Shown piece after piece: positions 25,011-38,087 of a stretch of 64,000 nt of DNA (positions are counted from its first letter, which is position 1; each line of letters starts with the position of its first letter). The notes under the pieces are model-generated. The model did not search any database. It was not told the DNA's origin and saw only the letters and a program-made list of their open reading frames with translations. Source of the stretch: Paragonimus skrjabini miyazakii (taxonomy: Eukaryota; Platyhelminthes; Trematoda; Plagiorchiida; Troglotrematidae). The stretch is taken from the NCBI GenBank assembly GCA_014338405.1, contig JTDE01000913.1, positions 91,272-155,271 of the forward strand, given 5' to 3'. Made by a program: the position numbers and the translations under genes.

Positions 25011-25414
25011 GTGAGTAGCAGATACGTTTTATCAATAGACTCCGGCGTTTCCTTAAATATGACTGCGTTATAAACAAACGATCAGGCTACTCAAACGACG
25101 AGTTGCTGGTGTTCTTGATGAATAGCTTAGAGAGCTGATCACAAGCAAGTCACAGAAGTTGAGGTTGACGTCAGTGTTGTGATATCGGGCCGCGGCCACT
25201 GCAGGATTTGCACGAACTTTTTAGAGAACAAGGAACTGGACTGTGCAATCGAATAGCAATGAATTTCGCGGTGACTAGCATTCGTTGTCTGACAATTTTT
25301 GGGTGGTTCGTCGGAATTTTACAGATCATGCGAACGGCCTGCTCTGGGTCAAGGTGATAGTCCGTATCGGTTAGATTGGCAACTACTCATCTGCTAATGG
25401 TTTCGGTGAAGCAG

Positions 25415-25426
25415 GTCCCGAGCCAG
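25415..25426 (+). CDS. Likely micro-exon, 12 nt (GPEP)
   Basis: The acceptor region CTAATGGTTTCGGTGAAGCAG is moderate and the donor is GTAAGA. It reads GPEP in phase 1. The proline content would break a helix here. Confidence 0.5.
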
Positions 25427-26628
25427 GTAAGATGGTGTTTTTTATTCGTTTTGACAAACGCTTGGTCGCCGTCCTACATATTCCGCTGTGCAACAATAGT
25501 AGAAGGTATCGGTAAACATAGACTGATCGAAGACATGCACTTTGTCTTTTAGACTGAAAGTAATCAGGGGCGAAATAGTGAACCAGCTTCATAATGTTGC
25601 GGCCGGGAAGGCGCGTCTAAGGGTCTGATATAGTCGAGGGTTCGGTCTTTTTGTCACTCTTGAATGGTCGGCAGATGAAGATGGCTTTCTTTTCCACCGT
25701 GACAACTTGATAGTGATCATGTTTCGGATCATAAAACGGTCGCAATGACCGTTTTCTCTTAGCCTACTAACGATTATTTTCAGTTCATGTTCTGAAGTTT
25801 TGTGGAACAGATTTTGTTGACTCTGCTGGTAGAACATCAAACAATGTTTTGTTTCTGTTCAAGCAGAACAAAAATATTAAAATGCGTGTACTGCTCAGTT
25901 CACGTTGCTTTGCAATAAATCGAGAGCTGTGAAGTTTCATTTAGTTGTCTTTACAGGCTTAAATGTAGAAAATGGAACCTGTTATCCGACTCTGTTTCGA
26001 AAGCAAACGTAATAGAACTATATGCTTAATTTAGTGTCTGATCCTGGTTCGCGTTTAGTAGACCAGAATAGATCATCTACATATCACGAATAGAAACACA
26101 TATCTACACTGATAACATCTGCTTGTAATTGACATAGGGGGATGCCCCATTGCAATTCTGTCAATTTGGCGGTAAAACTCGCCGTTGAACTCGGATCACT
26201 TATTGAGTGCACAACGCAACAGAAGCTCTTTACGTACTGGTATTGTTATATTTATTTAGGTATTAGACTGCTCAACGTATTCACAAATGGAATCGAGAGT
26301 CTTTAATAGGAGCATTTGTAGTGCGTGGTTATTATGGATGTCAATGTTTTTGATCTTGGGCAAACTTGATGACCGACAGTTAAACCAGACCATTAGAAAT
26401 GTGTGAGAAACAAATGTAAATCATTGAGTGCATTTTTGCTGATCGCTTATTACGAGTCATTTGACGGTTCATATTGCGCTAAGAGAAGATTCCAATTCTG
26501 ATATGGAGTGTGGACTAGTGCAGATAATTGTCAAAGCCTTAGGTGAAAGTGTATTGCGAAGTGCAATGATGCCTAACCAGTTCAGCTTCACATATTAGAA
26601 GCAGCTGGAACGGTTTTGACCACTCTAG

Positions 26629-26634
26629 CTACAA
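26629..26634 (+). CDS. Micro-exon, 6 nt (AT)
   Basis: Only six bases lie between TTTTGACCACTCTAG and a perfect GTAAGT. In phase 1 it adds AT and leaves an A. Six-base exons are known in schistosome micro-exon genes. Confidence 0.55.
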
Positions 26635-27539
26635 GTAAGTTAAGGTACCATATTACACAACAGAATTCACTTACCCATGTAACGAAATGATATTGCGATA
26701 ATTATGAGTAGACGGACTGTTCTAGTACAAGGATTCTGTCAAAATCCGATGATCAAGCGGACCATTCAAGTCAATGAGCTTCAATGAAAGTAAAATGATT
26801 ATGTCTTAGCCCACAAAAGTCTAAGTCTCATGAGAGTAATTCATGAGACTCGTTCTCTGTTGTAAAAGTATGCATAAGAGAATGATAATGGTATAGATAA
26901 AAAAGTGGACGGACGAAGCGGGCAAGTTCACTTGAAACAACCATATCACTAATGATTGGAAGTGAGTATGAAAAAGCTAGTCAATAAACAGGTAACGAGA
27001 GTATGAACTGCTTAGACCGTAGGCACTCACGCAGCGGTTGGCGGTCTGGTTAGTGAACAAAACAACCAATGTTCGTAAATCAGTAAAAGACAATATGATC
27101 AAAATAATTTGCACAACAGAAACCGGAAGTATCACAAAGTGAACTGCAAGATGCCTACAAAATGGTGCTTGTAAACTGAATTAATACGAGTGGATAACGA
27201 ATATCAACCAATCTATTTGGACGAAACATTTTTTGTGTCACGATTGTAGTTTTCAGTACATATTTTTTCAAATGTCTAACTAAAACCGTAAAATCTCATC
27301 AACTATTTATTATCCAAAAACCATGTAACATGATGTTCTACAAAGTTCTGTTACAACGATAATTATTTTACGAAAATAATTTCCGTTTAGAAAAAGTGAC
27401 CCAATTGGGTAGGTTGATTGAATAATTTTTTTCTGTGTATTTTTATGAAGCCGTATACTCCAAACCCATTTCGAACTGCTTAATATTGTTGCATGTGCCA
27501 CATAAAAATACAACAGTATGTTGTTTTACTGGATTTTAG

Positions 27540-27676
27540 ATATCCCACCCGAAGTCACAACTGCTGCATTAGATAGGCCTGGCTTATTACTATGGACAAT
27601 AAATGTTACCGTGAACTTGGTGCAAAATGAACAGCAACAGTATGATAATCTGGTTGATATTAATGTGGAACGGTAA
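27540..27676 (+). CDS. Alternative last exon ending in TAA
   Basis: A TTTTACTGGATTTTAG acceptor is followed in phase 1 by 45 open codons and TAA (27674-27676). The peptide starts with xIPPEVTTAALD and ends NLVDINVER. It has N-x-T and N-x-[ST]-like context and is more hydrophobic than the micro-exons. A GTAACT at 27673 could splice it instead, but that would leave phase 2, which no later exon accepts. No canonical AATAAA is seen in the next 600 nt. It would end a shorter isoform. Confidence 0.45.
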
Positions 27677-28331
27677 CTTTCTCTTGAAGCCAAAATCCAC
27701 AGTTAGCGAATTGCGTTAAAGTTGAGTGCATTGAATTTCAACTTTCTGAACTCATCAAGCTTGACTGTGAAACATGTTCCTTCAGAGCTTATATAACATC
27801 ACAACGTTTCTGGAATACTTATAGCAAGTTTGTAACCGTAAAAATGGACACCTTTTAACAATTGTCAACTAAATCTGGCCCTTCACCCAAACACTTAAAT
27901 AATATAACAGTTTGCAGTTATAGTTGACATTGGCCTGTTCTGTAAACCAAATCTTGACTATTTGGTTTAGTTAAGGCTAGAATCGGACAACAAAGCATGT
28001 ATGTTGCGGACCAACATTGATTATCAGATTGTGCTTTTATTTGTAATCAGAAGGTGGAAAACCTTGTAAAATCCACTTGTTACCTTCTGAATGGAAATAT
28101 CAAGCTATAATGTTATGTTATTGAAAACAAATTTAGTTTAACTCTATGATGCGAGTATAATCAAACTACTTGGATTTAGACTATGACTTCAGCTGGTTTA
28201 TGTGCATGGGTCCCAAACATTGTTGTATCTCCCAGTTCTCAAGAGAAATAATTTCATTTCATAGACAGAATACCAGTTTCTTTTTGTCAGAATATACTTA
28301 TTGATAAAACAAACCTTATATTTCCTATCAG

Positions 28332-28343
28332 CAAACCTTGGTG
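28332..28343 (+). CDS. Micro-exon, 12 nt (TNLG)
   Basis: The acceptor is TTATATTTCCTATCAG and the donor GTAAGT. After the A of the 6-nt exon it reads TNLG and leaves a G. Confidence 0.8.
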
Positions 28344-28713
28344 GTAAGTTTTGTCGTTGTTTTTTATACTATGCATGCGACGTCTTCATCAGTAACCTAG
28401 TAGAAAGGCGGTTTTCTAATTGGACGTGACCATAAAGTTTTTCAAATGGATATTTGAAATAACACAATCTAAGTATTTCTAGGTAAATTTACAACTTGAG
28501 TAGTTCCTCACTGTAACTTGCTCAATTCAGGTTTTTCATCAAATGTCTTTTAACCTTAACTATAATTATGAAATAGCAAATGACGATTTAATGATAACTA
28601 TTAGGTACGAGCTGAACGAAAAACGTACAAATCAATAATACGATAATTTGGTAGTTTGTCTGTTCAAAAGCTTCGTTTATACCAAGTTTATTTGTTATTT
28701 TTCTGAAATGCAG

Positions 28714-28725
28714 CACAAGAAAAAG
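28714..28725 (+). CDS. Micro-exon, 12 nt (AQEK)
   Basis: The acceptor is ATTTTTCTGAAATGCAG and the donor GTATGT. It reads AQEK in phase 1. Confidence 0.8.
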
Positions 28726-29220
28726 GTATGTTTCAATGACTTTTACTAAACATTTTATATGCTCTTCGCAGAAGTACTTTGGGGTTTGTTATTTTGGCAA
28801 CCAGACGTATACATCACCCTGCTTCTTTACAGTTTTCAGTTCACCGTTCAACCTAACCAAGTGTTCTGCAGCCCAGATAGAAAGCGATCACATCGTATTG
28901 GTCCACCGGACAAAGTCCTTGAGGTTTAAACTAGTTACTTCGTGGAATGCTTACGTAAATTAACGTGGTTATGCTCCGGTACTCTTCTTAGGTAGACCAA
29001 CAGACGTGCAGTGACTTTAACAAAGGTCAGTAAAACCAAATCACCAGTTGGGAAGTACCAGCCGAGGAAAGTATTCACATCTAATTAAACAGGATAGTAA
29101 ATTTACCTATTAAATTAGGCGCCATGGACATGAATTCATCACCAACTAGCAAATTGCCCGTTTAACTAACTGGCTTGTTTATTTTAATTAATCTTCATCA
29201 TTTATTTAAAACTTACACAG

Positions 29221-29238
29221 CAATTGTTAAACAAATTA
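29221..29238 (+). CDS. Micro-exon, 18 nt (AIVKQI)
   Basis: The acceptor is TTTAAAACTTACACAG and the donor GTGAGT. It reads AIVKQI in phase 1 and leaves an A. Confidence 0.8.
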
Positions 29239-31271
29239 GTGAGTTTTGCCTATAACATACTTTATAACCATTGTTATGGGTGTATTTCATTCATTATTGT
29301 TGTATTCCCAACCACACATTCGCATTTTTTGGATTGCTTTTTGCATTTGGAACTTCTGGTATTTGTATGTGCTCATCGAGTTTTAGACAACAAAACTTCT
29401 TCGGTTTGCTTGTGGTTTATAAATCCAGGTGGAGTAACTTGATGTGGAAACAACCAATGGAGAATGTTGATTCAACATTCGGCTCCATATGTTGGTAAAC
29501 CACCACGTGCAAATTCGTACAACGCTGGGCGAAATCAACTAAGCGATTCTGAAACCGCATTACCATGTTCACTCGCCAATAAGACAAATGATTTCAGATA
29601 TCTATAGATCGTAAATTTTCAGCTAATTCCTTTGCAATTCACGCGGTTCATCAGTTTGTTAAATACTAACAAGGCTTTCAAGAAGATAAATCAGTTAACA
29701 ATACCCACGCCCTCAATTTTTTCTAATGGACCGGGTATCTTGACATCAAGTCCGTTTTATGTAAACTACGGGCAGTGAGACTGTTCTCCACTAACTATCC
29801 AGTCCCGAGTGATACGGTCAATAACAAGTTTCGATATTCATTAACTCCTCTGTGCATATTCGGAGTGTAGTACTGAAAAGCTACATAGAAATTCATATGG
29901 TATAGACTGATATGTTTTGCTGTAAACTGAGTGTTTGTGGTTTTTAAAAAGTGACCTGTTTACCATTTTCCAATTGTCTGTTGCAGTATCCAGTGTGAAT
30001 CTTTCGCATGTTTTACATATTTGCTTCCATTCCATGTACAGCCGTCAACGACCTAAAACTAAGAGATCACTAATTGTTAAGTCGACCACTCAGTTCTGTG
30101 TCGTGGTAACTGCAATCAACTCACGGACCGCATTCATAAACGTTAGGTTTGAAGGATCGTAGGTGACAGGAGCTGTACCTGGCACAATCACACAGATGAA
30201 ACCTAGTGAAAGGCTTCTCAGACTCGATTATGTGGCCTAGGAAGAATCAGCCTTGTTCATCAGGCCTGACGTTGTTAGAGTTTGTGGTGACAAAATTGTG
30301 ATGCTCGATAATAACACAAACCAAGTTTCCTAGATCGACAAGGTTAGCAATAAAGAATCGATTACCGGGATGCTCCATCCAAAATCGTATTCACACCACG
30401 GGCTATTGATTAGACACAATCTCATGTTTCTGTGATTAGCAGGTGTCATGAAAGCATTTATTCCTCTACAATAAACACCAATCGGCAGCTGGAACTAATT
30501 ATTTCTATAGTGAATGATGTCTATCTAAAAATCAAGCTCGGTTCCACAGAAAGTTGTACTTTTTCTGTTGCCATTGTACTGGCGGATAACTCATTGCAAA
30601 TGTCACGTTGGAAATCTTGTTGCAAAAGCTTTCACGTTGACATGCCTTCACTGTCTTGAAGAGACCTTGATTCCGTAAGATCACCCGAAATTGCTGTCTA
30701 CTTTGTGCAGTTTAAACTCTAGCAGCTATGGAGTTTTCTATGTCTGCCAACCGGAATGGCCGTACACGTTAACTCTTTAGTATCAGGAAACCAAGCAACG
30801 TCGTGCAGTTGACCGCTAGCCAGTTTAAAACTCTTCTCTTTACCTCTTTGTTTGCTTCACCACCGTTAGACTTCTCCGGAATAAACGATAAATGCTGAAT
30901 CACTTAAAATAGCATAGTCAAGGAAATATCGCTGAAAGTAGAGTGGAACTTTGTAGAGAAGTTGAACTAATCCAAGAGCACAATCTAAACAGTCATAAAC
31001 ATATGACTGGTATGAAAACAAAGCAGGGGTCCTAGAATCAGATGATTCAGCTTCAGTTTAGTTCAGATATTAAACGGTTGTTGTGTTACCGCCCCTATGT
31101 CTCTGTGGCTTTGATCTTGGCCATTTTATCTTTTCTCTTAATGAGAATGTTCTGCCGAAAGCAGAAAGTTTTAAGATTTCTCAATGTTGTCACAAAGCAC
31201 GAGGTTTTAAAATGAAACAAACAGAAACGAATTTCCTCCACCACATTTCTCCGATGAACTCACTCCTTTAG

Positions 31272-31277
31272 AAGAAA
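31272..31277 (+). CDS. Possible micro-exon, 6 nt (KE)
   Basis: A strong acceptor (GAACTCACTCCTTTAG after a C/T-rich tract) and a GTAAAA donor enclose AAGAAA, which adds KE in phase 1. The same donor form is used at 16100. Confidence 0.42.
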
Positions 31278-31870
31278 GTAAAAAATAGTGAGCTGATTGA
31301 AACGCAGTCATGTGACTATATTGATCTGACTCGGTAAGCGGGATGCACACGATGTCTGAGCCCAACCTAGGTTTACACAAACAGTCACTTTTCAAACGGA
31401 TGTCCCTCAGGAAGATGCATGCGATATACTGTTTAGTCTGCCTCTGGATATCAATGGTGATAAAATGGTGAACTGTTTTTTTAGTTTAAGACGGATTTAC
31501 TCTATCAAGCTTGATCATTTTTACTTCATGCGGTACAATATTAGCGATGTTGCGCGAATTTAAAGCAAATGTAGTTGAGCCACCCGGGGTTCAATAACTG
31601 CAAAGAAAGATTAAAATTTTCAGTCCGAATTTTTTTTGGTGAAGCGTATCCGTTGGGGGTTGCTAATGATGGGTGGCAACCATTGACTTTCTGAAACAAA
31701 GTACATAAAGTGTCCACCGATTTGTGTTTAATCAAACAAGGAAATTATCCGCAAAATTAAAGCAAGCTTGCGCCAGGCGTTTCAGCAAAATTCATTGAAA
31801 GAACATTGTGTTCTTGGTTTGCTTACAGAACTATGAAATAATTAACTTCCAGCACTCGCCGCTTTTAGTT

Positions 31871-31927
31871 GGCAAAGCCTCAGACCCGGCGGACATTAAA
31901 ATGAGATGTTCTACCACTGAGGACTAA
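31871..31927 (-). repeat. Degenerate tRNA-like (SINE-like) sequence
   Basis: On the minus strand a stretch beginning GTCCTCAGTGGTAGAAC resembles a tRNA A box, with a poor B-box match about 30 nt later. No full cloverleaf forms, so it is at most an old tRNA-derived SINE or tRNA pseudogene. Confidence 0.3.
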
Positions 31928-32815
31928 ACAGAAGGTTGATGTGGGCGGATAAAGGACGTGTTGGTGATACTGGCGTGGTCTTTGGAAAGCGGAGATATGC
32001 TGTGTTGTAAACTCAATGATACATCTTCACTGATGCTTTGCGTGCAACCAGTAAACGGGCTCTACTGGATGTCAAGCAAGATTTTAGTTATTATATTGGT
32101 AAATTAGTAAGGTTTCTGGCGTCATTTACAGTATACTTTCCGCCGAAGGTATTGTCAACGAGACAAGGCCCCCAAACAAAGGCGTTTTAAAAATACTTCG
32201 TCCACTTTTGCGGTCCAACCGGATAGCTTCCACTTAAACGTTATTGCAAACCTGTGCGTCACATTTGTCCATCAGTTGCACAAACAAGATGAAAAGTATT
32301 TCTGTCCGACTTTGTTTGGGCTGAATTATCACGACGTGCTAGATTGTGTTGTCGACATAAGGCGAAAAATCGGTATAGAAGCAAGCATTGTGAGTAGAAG
32401 AAACATTATCTGCCGAAGGATTTCGGAGAATGACCTTGACAAAGGTAGTCGTCCCGCATTGGAAACTTTTCCCGCAATCTCTTCGAAGTTGATTTCAGTG
32501 CAGTAAACCTGTCTGTACAATTCGTGATATTGCGACATGTATAAGATCTTTGCATCCCTAAAATGAGTTTATAAACTCAATATGTAGATTAATTTTTGGC
32601 GTTGAGTCAAACGACACTGAATGATCATGAACAAATGAGTCAGTTTTTGACGAAGATTTGAACCATCTATTGGTTTCAGAGAGCAATACAGACCTTTCGT
32701 TTGGTTAGAAGTTTCTTCGTAATAAAACACATCATTTTGTAGTTCCGAGCACAATCCTCAGTCAAAAAACTGACTAGAACTATACCATATATATCCATAT
32801 TTCTCACTTTTACAG

Positions 32816-32827
32816 ATAACGCAGAAG
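32816..32827 (+). CDS. Micro-exon, 12 nt (NNAE)
   Basis: The acceptor is TTTCTCACTTTTACAG and the donor GTAAGC. It reads NNAE after an A (DNAE after a G). Confidence 0.82.
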
Positions 32828-33097
32828 GTAAGCATTTGTTTGTGTAGAGCTGGGATGTTATATCACTACTGATTTCTACAAAAAATTTTAAAATAACATT
32901 ACATATTACGGAGTTTTGTTACAAACCTTATCTTTATGAACATATTGAAGCACAACTAGTGAACAGTTTTGATTTCCGGGATAAAAATGTTGCTTCAACT
33001 GTTCAAATAAATCTTCTAACACCAAATCTATTATAACCATACTTCGTGATTATTAACTGTAAACGTTTTCATTCATTTTGTTATGATGTTTGAACAG

Positions 33098-33109
33098 CAA
33101 AGGAAGAGA
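33098..33109 (+). CDS. Micro-exon, 12 nt (AKEE)
   Basis: The acceptor is TATGATGTTTGAACAG and the donor GTGAGT. It reads AKEE in phase 1 and leaves an A. Confidence 0.76.
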
Positions 33110-33420
33110 GTGAGTCTAAATTAACACCTTTGCTCTCGTTACTCCTTAGTTACTCCAAAAACGTTTGTTTAAATTGATGTAGTAGAACCGCTTCGCGATA
33201 GTATTCATTATCGTGCGAGATCATCTCAACACTCTGAATGTGATTAACTGAAATCCACACTAATATCAATTGTTCATTGAGTTCACCTCAGATTAATTTA
33301 TTATTAGAATACTTAGCGCAAATCCGATACAAAAAGTTGTTCGTGTAAATTTTGGTTACAGATCTGCGAATCAACTTGACGCAGTTATAAATGTATTGTT
33401 TTCATGCCCTTCTTCAATAG

Positions 33421-33438
33421 AAATAGTTGAACAAAGAA
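33421..33438 (+). CDS. Micro-exon, 18 nt (KIVEQR)
   Basis: The acceptor is GCCCTTCTTCAATAG and the donor GTAAGT. It reads KIVEQR after an A and leaves an A. Confidence 0.83.
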
Positions 33439-34182
33439 GTAAGTCAATTAATATACATGTATTTATTATTTGAAACTATTGTATTAACTGATTAAAATTG
33501 AATGTAGCTGGTGACTGTAGACAAGTAGCTGTTACCAGTAAATACGATACCGTATGTTGGATGAGTAACTGGGTCCCAGTGTGGAATGTTTACCACCTGG
33601 TATAGCTTCGGAGCCCAGCCACGTTTGGGCATGTTGTTTTTGCAGCTGGTTTAAATTCAGCAGTAATCCAGAGTTTCCACGATACAGTTTTATCTACAGT
33701 GGATATTAGACGCGGATAAACCTGGTATTAAGTCAGTTTTGGAATAGGCTATAGCTTGTTCAAGCCAATAGACTTTGTAAAGTTTTCACTCCTTCTTGGG
33801 ACGTTCTTCAAGTGAGAGAAATCAGACCGGTTAAGTAACGTGCCAATTGCCAGCTCTAAAAGATTCGCTGGCTACATCTAAACGAAACCAATAGTTTTCT
33901 TCCCGGTAAAATGTGCAATTAGCTTACAGCATTATCCATCGAAATCAATGTGCGTATACCAGTCATGTGAATTGTTTATTATTTTAGTCATTCAAGTCTT
34001 GTTTTTCTACTTAATGCTTTCGATTTTGCCACTATTAACTTTGAGTAACATCTAAAATATAACATTGATTTGGATTAATCAAGGACCATTGAGTAAAGCT
34101 GCAAAATAGCGGCCGTTTAGAAAATGTTTGCGCAAAAAAACAAGGACAGCTTTCTGGGTGACAGCCAATTTTGATAAATCAG

Positions 34183-34262
34183 AGCTTCGGCTGAATTTGA
34201 ACCAGCGACAGAAGCAACATTCCAAAACGCGGCAAGCGCTGTATCAACTAAGCTACGAAGCC
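34183..34262 (-). repeat. tRNA-derived SINE or tRNA pseudogene
   Basis: Read on the minus strand, GGCTTCG at the start pairs over seven bases with CGAAGCT at the end (one G-T pair). A TAGCTTAGTTGA A box and an exact GGTTCAAATTC B box in a 5-bp T arm follow the tRNA plan. The segment between D arm and T arm is 31 nt and gives no anticodon stem, so a working tRNA is unlikely. Sequence downstream on this strand may be the SINE body. Confidence 0.5.
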
Positions 34263-34744
34263 ACGTCAGGAGATGGAAAATGACAGGTTTATCTAGGATT
34301 CTCAAAACTCCGCTTGATGGCAGTGTGAATAATAGATTTTCCAAACACGAGTGTTCTCAAAGCAGTAACCGTTGAGATACAAACAATATTGCCAACTTAT
34401 GCGTATTATTTATAGACGTGTTAAAATATACTCATCAGTACTGTTCATTAATATTGCCGATCCTGTGCATTACAGAACACTTTGAGAATTGTGTAGTCAC
34501 GTAGATATTGATTTCCGTTCAACAATCTGTAACCTTACCAGATTTTATCAATATTGTTAACTGTAGTGAACACCTGTAATGGACATTATTATGCCTGTGG
34601 ATTCATCGCAAAACAGTTTTATAGCAATTTCTGTCTTCACGTTATATGCAATTAAAATAACTGATACATACACGTCTCAAAAGTATCGTTTGTATGGATA
34701 CGTCTTAATCTTTCTTTGTGTTAATCGTGATATCTAACTAACAG

Positions 34745-34756
34745 ACGCCGTTGACG
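34745..34756 (+). CDS. Micro-exon, 12 nt (NAVD)
   Basis: The acceptor is GATATCTAACTAACAG and the donor GTGAGT. It reads NAVD after an A. It resembles the 61241 exon. Confidence 0.78.
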
Positions 34757-35551
34757 GTGAGTTGACAATTTGAGAAATCAGTAAATCACGCGAACGAGTA
34801 CCAGTCGAATCTTTGTTTACTAACTAAAATATAGCGCACATTGTTCTTTTCCAGTCGATGTTTCTCTGAGATTGATTTCAAGTGTCCTAGGTGTCAACAA
34901 AAGTCGTTGGAAAAACTTTTGACGAGGCATTGAGTCACTCAACTGAAAATTAACGCAATATCTTTCTAAACTTACTTCAACAAAAAATCTTCAAAACCTT
35001 GTCTTCCAAAATGCAATACCAAACAATTACCACTACTGATTTTTGTCCAGTAATTAGACAAAAAAACAGATAAGTGTAGGGGTTTCACACTCACATCATA
35101 ATTGGTCTATCATGGAATACAGTTTGAAGCAGTAAATACAAACTACCTTGCAAGCTGTTAAGAAGATTAGATGTTTATCCCAATGTGTTAGCTAAGGCTA
35201 CTTTCTGATGTTGCTTTTCCTGGTTAACAATGCAAAAATCAGTGAATGGTGCTTATGAATAAAAGGTAAAAAAAGACCGGATAAGAGGAATGTGAAACTA
35301 AGGAAACTTTGTCAAGCCTCTCAAAATACTGGGTTATTGTTTCAACGGAAAACTGCGTATCAGAATGCGTTCCCGTTATAGCTTTTGTGAGTTCACTGTC
35401 CTAGGAATTCATATCGAACCAAATTCATACATCACTGCTGGTAAATATTTTTGTAACAGAGCACGATTGTCAACACGTGTGATGGTGTCGCTGTAATATT
35501 TATTTATGGCTTTCTCGTTCAATGCGTTCGACTTTTTCTCATGCAATTCAG

Positions 35552-35563
35552 ATAAAATGAAAG
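35552..35563 (+). CDS. Micro-exon, 12 nt (DKMK)
   Basis: The acceptor is TTTTCTCATGCAATTCAG and the donor GTAATC. It reads DKMK in phase 1. Confidence 0.76.
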
Positions 35564-35978
35564 GTAATCTTGCAATTTCCCTAATGCTCTAAAATATGTT
35601 AGAACTGTCTTACTTCTGTTTAATATTATGTAAAATATTGACTGAACCACCATTTAAGTGGAAACAGACGTTTGAAAAATCCATATTTATGTATCCAAAT
35701 CCACAGTGAACAGATAGTTTACACAGATCGACCCAATTACATTACAAAAGACATTCATTCCTTCAATTCAGCCACCGATATTGTGTACTTGCTTATTTAC
35801 GTGGGTCATCAACAACTTAACGCAGTTGTATTTTAATAGTCGGCTATAAGCTGTGGGTACCAAACGACATGTTTGTCATTCTTGTTCGAAAGAATTATGT
35901 ATATTTAAACGTAGCTGTAATTCGCACATGAATACTTAACGAATTCTGACAATGATATCTATTTCATTTATCCTATAG

Positions 35979-35996
35979 ACGATATTAGTCAACTCA
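35979..35996 (+). CDS. Micro-exon, 18 nt (DDISQL)
   Basis: The acceptor is TTCATTTATCCTATAG and the donor GTAAGT. It reads DDISQL in phase 1 and leaves an A. Confidence 0.82.
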
Positions 35997-36462
35997 GTAA
36001 GTTTCTCTGCTCGAATATTGAACGTTTTTCTGAGCATAGCAAACACTAATGCACTTCATATCGTTTATAAGTATTTGAGAAAAGTCTCGTCAGAAATAAT
36101 AACTGTTGCTCAACAGTTTACCTCACACAGAATAGACGATTGAAACTATTGGTGAAACTCGGAGGATTTTATTTTTCACAGATATGCAAACCATCCACAT
36201 TTGCTGGCAGATTTTGCTTTCCGGTAACACATCTATATAGCTCACTTCAAAGGAGGCAATGACGTTTGACATGCCTATTTATCACATGGCAGTTGATTGT
36301 TTAGAAAAATTCCTTACATTGAAAGCTATACCACAAGAAACACTAACCAGAAAGTGGTCGCAAACAACCTTACAGACCTCAGTTCTTATACAACGTTATT
36401 CATAAAATATTCGACAATTGCTTATAATAATGATATATGGTTTACTTATTGCTCTTCAACAG

Positions 36463-36474
36463 AGACTGCTGAGA
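36463..36474 (+). CDS. Micro-exon, 12 nt (KTAE)
   Basis: The acceptor is TTATTGCTCTTCAACAG and the donor GTGAGT. It reads KTAE after an A. Confidence 0.82.
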
Positions 36475-37698
36475 GTGAGTACTAAATTGCTGTCTGTCAT
36501 GTTTTTCTGTTACCCAAGACTTGTAATCATCAAACTTGTTTTATAAAAATCTCAACCGATTAAAGTGAAAATAGCTGGTTTTTGTTATCACTGTTGGTTA
36601 TTACGTCAATTATTCCATGGCTTTAGTGGTCAGTATAAGGCATTCTGGTGAAATCAATCGATTGATACGTTACGTCCACATTGCTAGACAAGAACGTTAA
36701 TTCCTCTATTAAAGACCTGACTGTTGGGAACAACTCACCGTAACCACCCGATGCATAAACCAACTCAGTAGAGCTTTCTCCTGACACTTTTGTGTGTAGA
36801 ATTAAAAACTGAGTGAACAATGTTATGTTCAACGACTTCCAGTAACCGTTCACATCATATTCAATCATACTAAATGCAATGTGAGGCAAAAACTTTCCTC
36901 TCAAATCAACCGGATAATCTGGTTGTACTGATCTGCTGAAGAAATGTTGTCACTGCCTAAGGATGGAAAAGAGTAACAGAATATAAATGTCCGTATATGT
37001 TTTCATTTTGGGCATCTTTCTCATAGAGAATCAGGTTCCCATTTTCCACAAAGTTTGCTACGCATTATCTGTTTCCACAATCAGTCACAAACATAGGCTT
37101 TGATAGAAGGTTATTCCGAGAGGAACTTTAACTGTTCCAGTGACTTGTTCAGAAAATGCTCAAGTCAATCTAGAGAACAACTTCGTTTTGGCCTGAAAGC
37201 GGAATTTTTAAAAGGTGAAATCAACTTAACGCTGGGCAGAGCGTCATCCAACTCTGGTTTCATTTCACTGTAATAGTAGACTCACGTGTATAATTTTGTC
37301 AGTGTGTCGTGATAGATGGCAGCAATATATATTACCGGCAACTCTTTTACTAATGTTCAAACTAATGAAATTCTGGTTGAAAGCAATGTTTTGTTCAGTA
37401 TTAATTACACGAAGCCTTTTGTGAAAGGAAAAATCTGTTGATAGTTAATACCTTGTCAACGAATGTGTTGAGCAATGCATAACAAAAGTAAAAAGCTCGC
37501 AAATATTGAAATGTTCCCAAAATATTGCATATCAAAATGTCAGTATCCTTGACCTTGAGGATAACTGCAAACATTATTCACATTTTTACTTAATTAAACG
37601 TAAAATATTATGAATAACTATATGAGATCTGAATTATAATTTACCGGAAAGTGCTTGATAAAAGCCAACTGATTATGTTCACGATTTATTTTTTTCAG

Positions 37699-37716
37699 CT
37701 TCCGCTGAAAAGAAAG
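37699..37716 (+). CDS. Micro-exon, 18 nt (TSAEKK)
   Basis: The acceptor GATTTATTTTTTTCAG is excellent and the donor is GTAACA. It reads TSAEKK after an A. Confidence 0.82.
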
Positions 37717-38069
37717 GTAACATTAACATTTTTTTATTGGCTGCGTATCTAACAAATTAACGACTTTCAGTGTCCTGCATTCCCTCTAGTCAAGTGTTTA
37801 CAATTAATTGAAGATGTTGCGGGTTATTTCAACTAATAATCCATATTCTCTTATTGCACTGCAAAGATAGATTGATTGTTCTTTGTTTGAACGATCTAAC
37901 TTCTAGACGCCACCATAAGAAAGAATCTGATTTCAACATCAAAACAATAGTTACAAACAAAAATAATTCCAGATGCCATTGCAAGCAAATATGTGCAGTC
38001 CATCCGTTCAAAATAAAGTCGATATGTTGATGACATCTGCTCTAGTTCTGTTGTTGAACTATTTCACAG

Positions 38070-38087
38070 AAGTCGTCAAGGAAATTG
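38070..38087 (+). CDS. Micro-exon, 18 nt (EVVKEI)
   Basis: The acceptor is GTTGAACTATTTCACAG and the donor GTAAGT. It reads EVVKEI in phase 1 and leaves a G. Confidence 0.84.

Larger units (their letters stand above)
29239..32815 (+). other. Large intron with SINE-like remnant
   Basis: This 3.6-kb stretch contains only a possible 6-nt exon (31272-31277), a tRNA-like repeat near 31.9 kb, and unrecognised short frames. A very good acceptor at 29986 is followed six bases later by a poor GTGTGA donor and is not called. Confidence 0.5.

Noticed and set aside
29987..29992. 6-nt candidate after an excellent acceptor
   Set aside because: The donor GTGTGA is poor. The acceptor may be cryptic.
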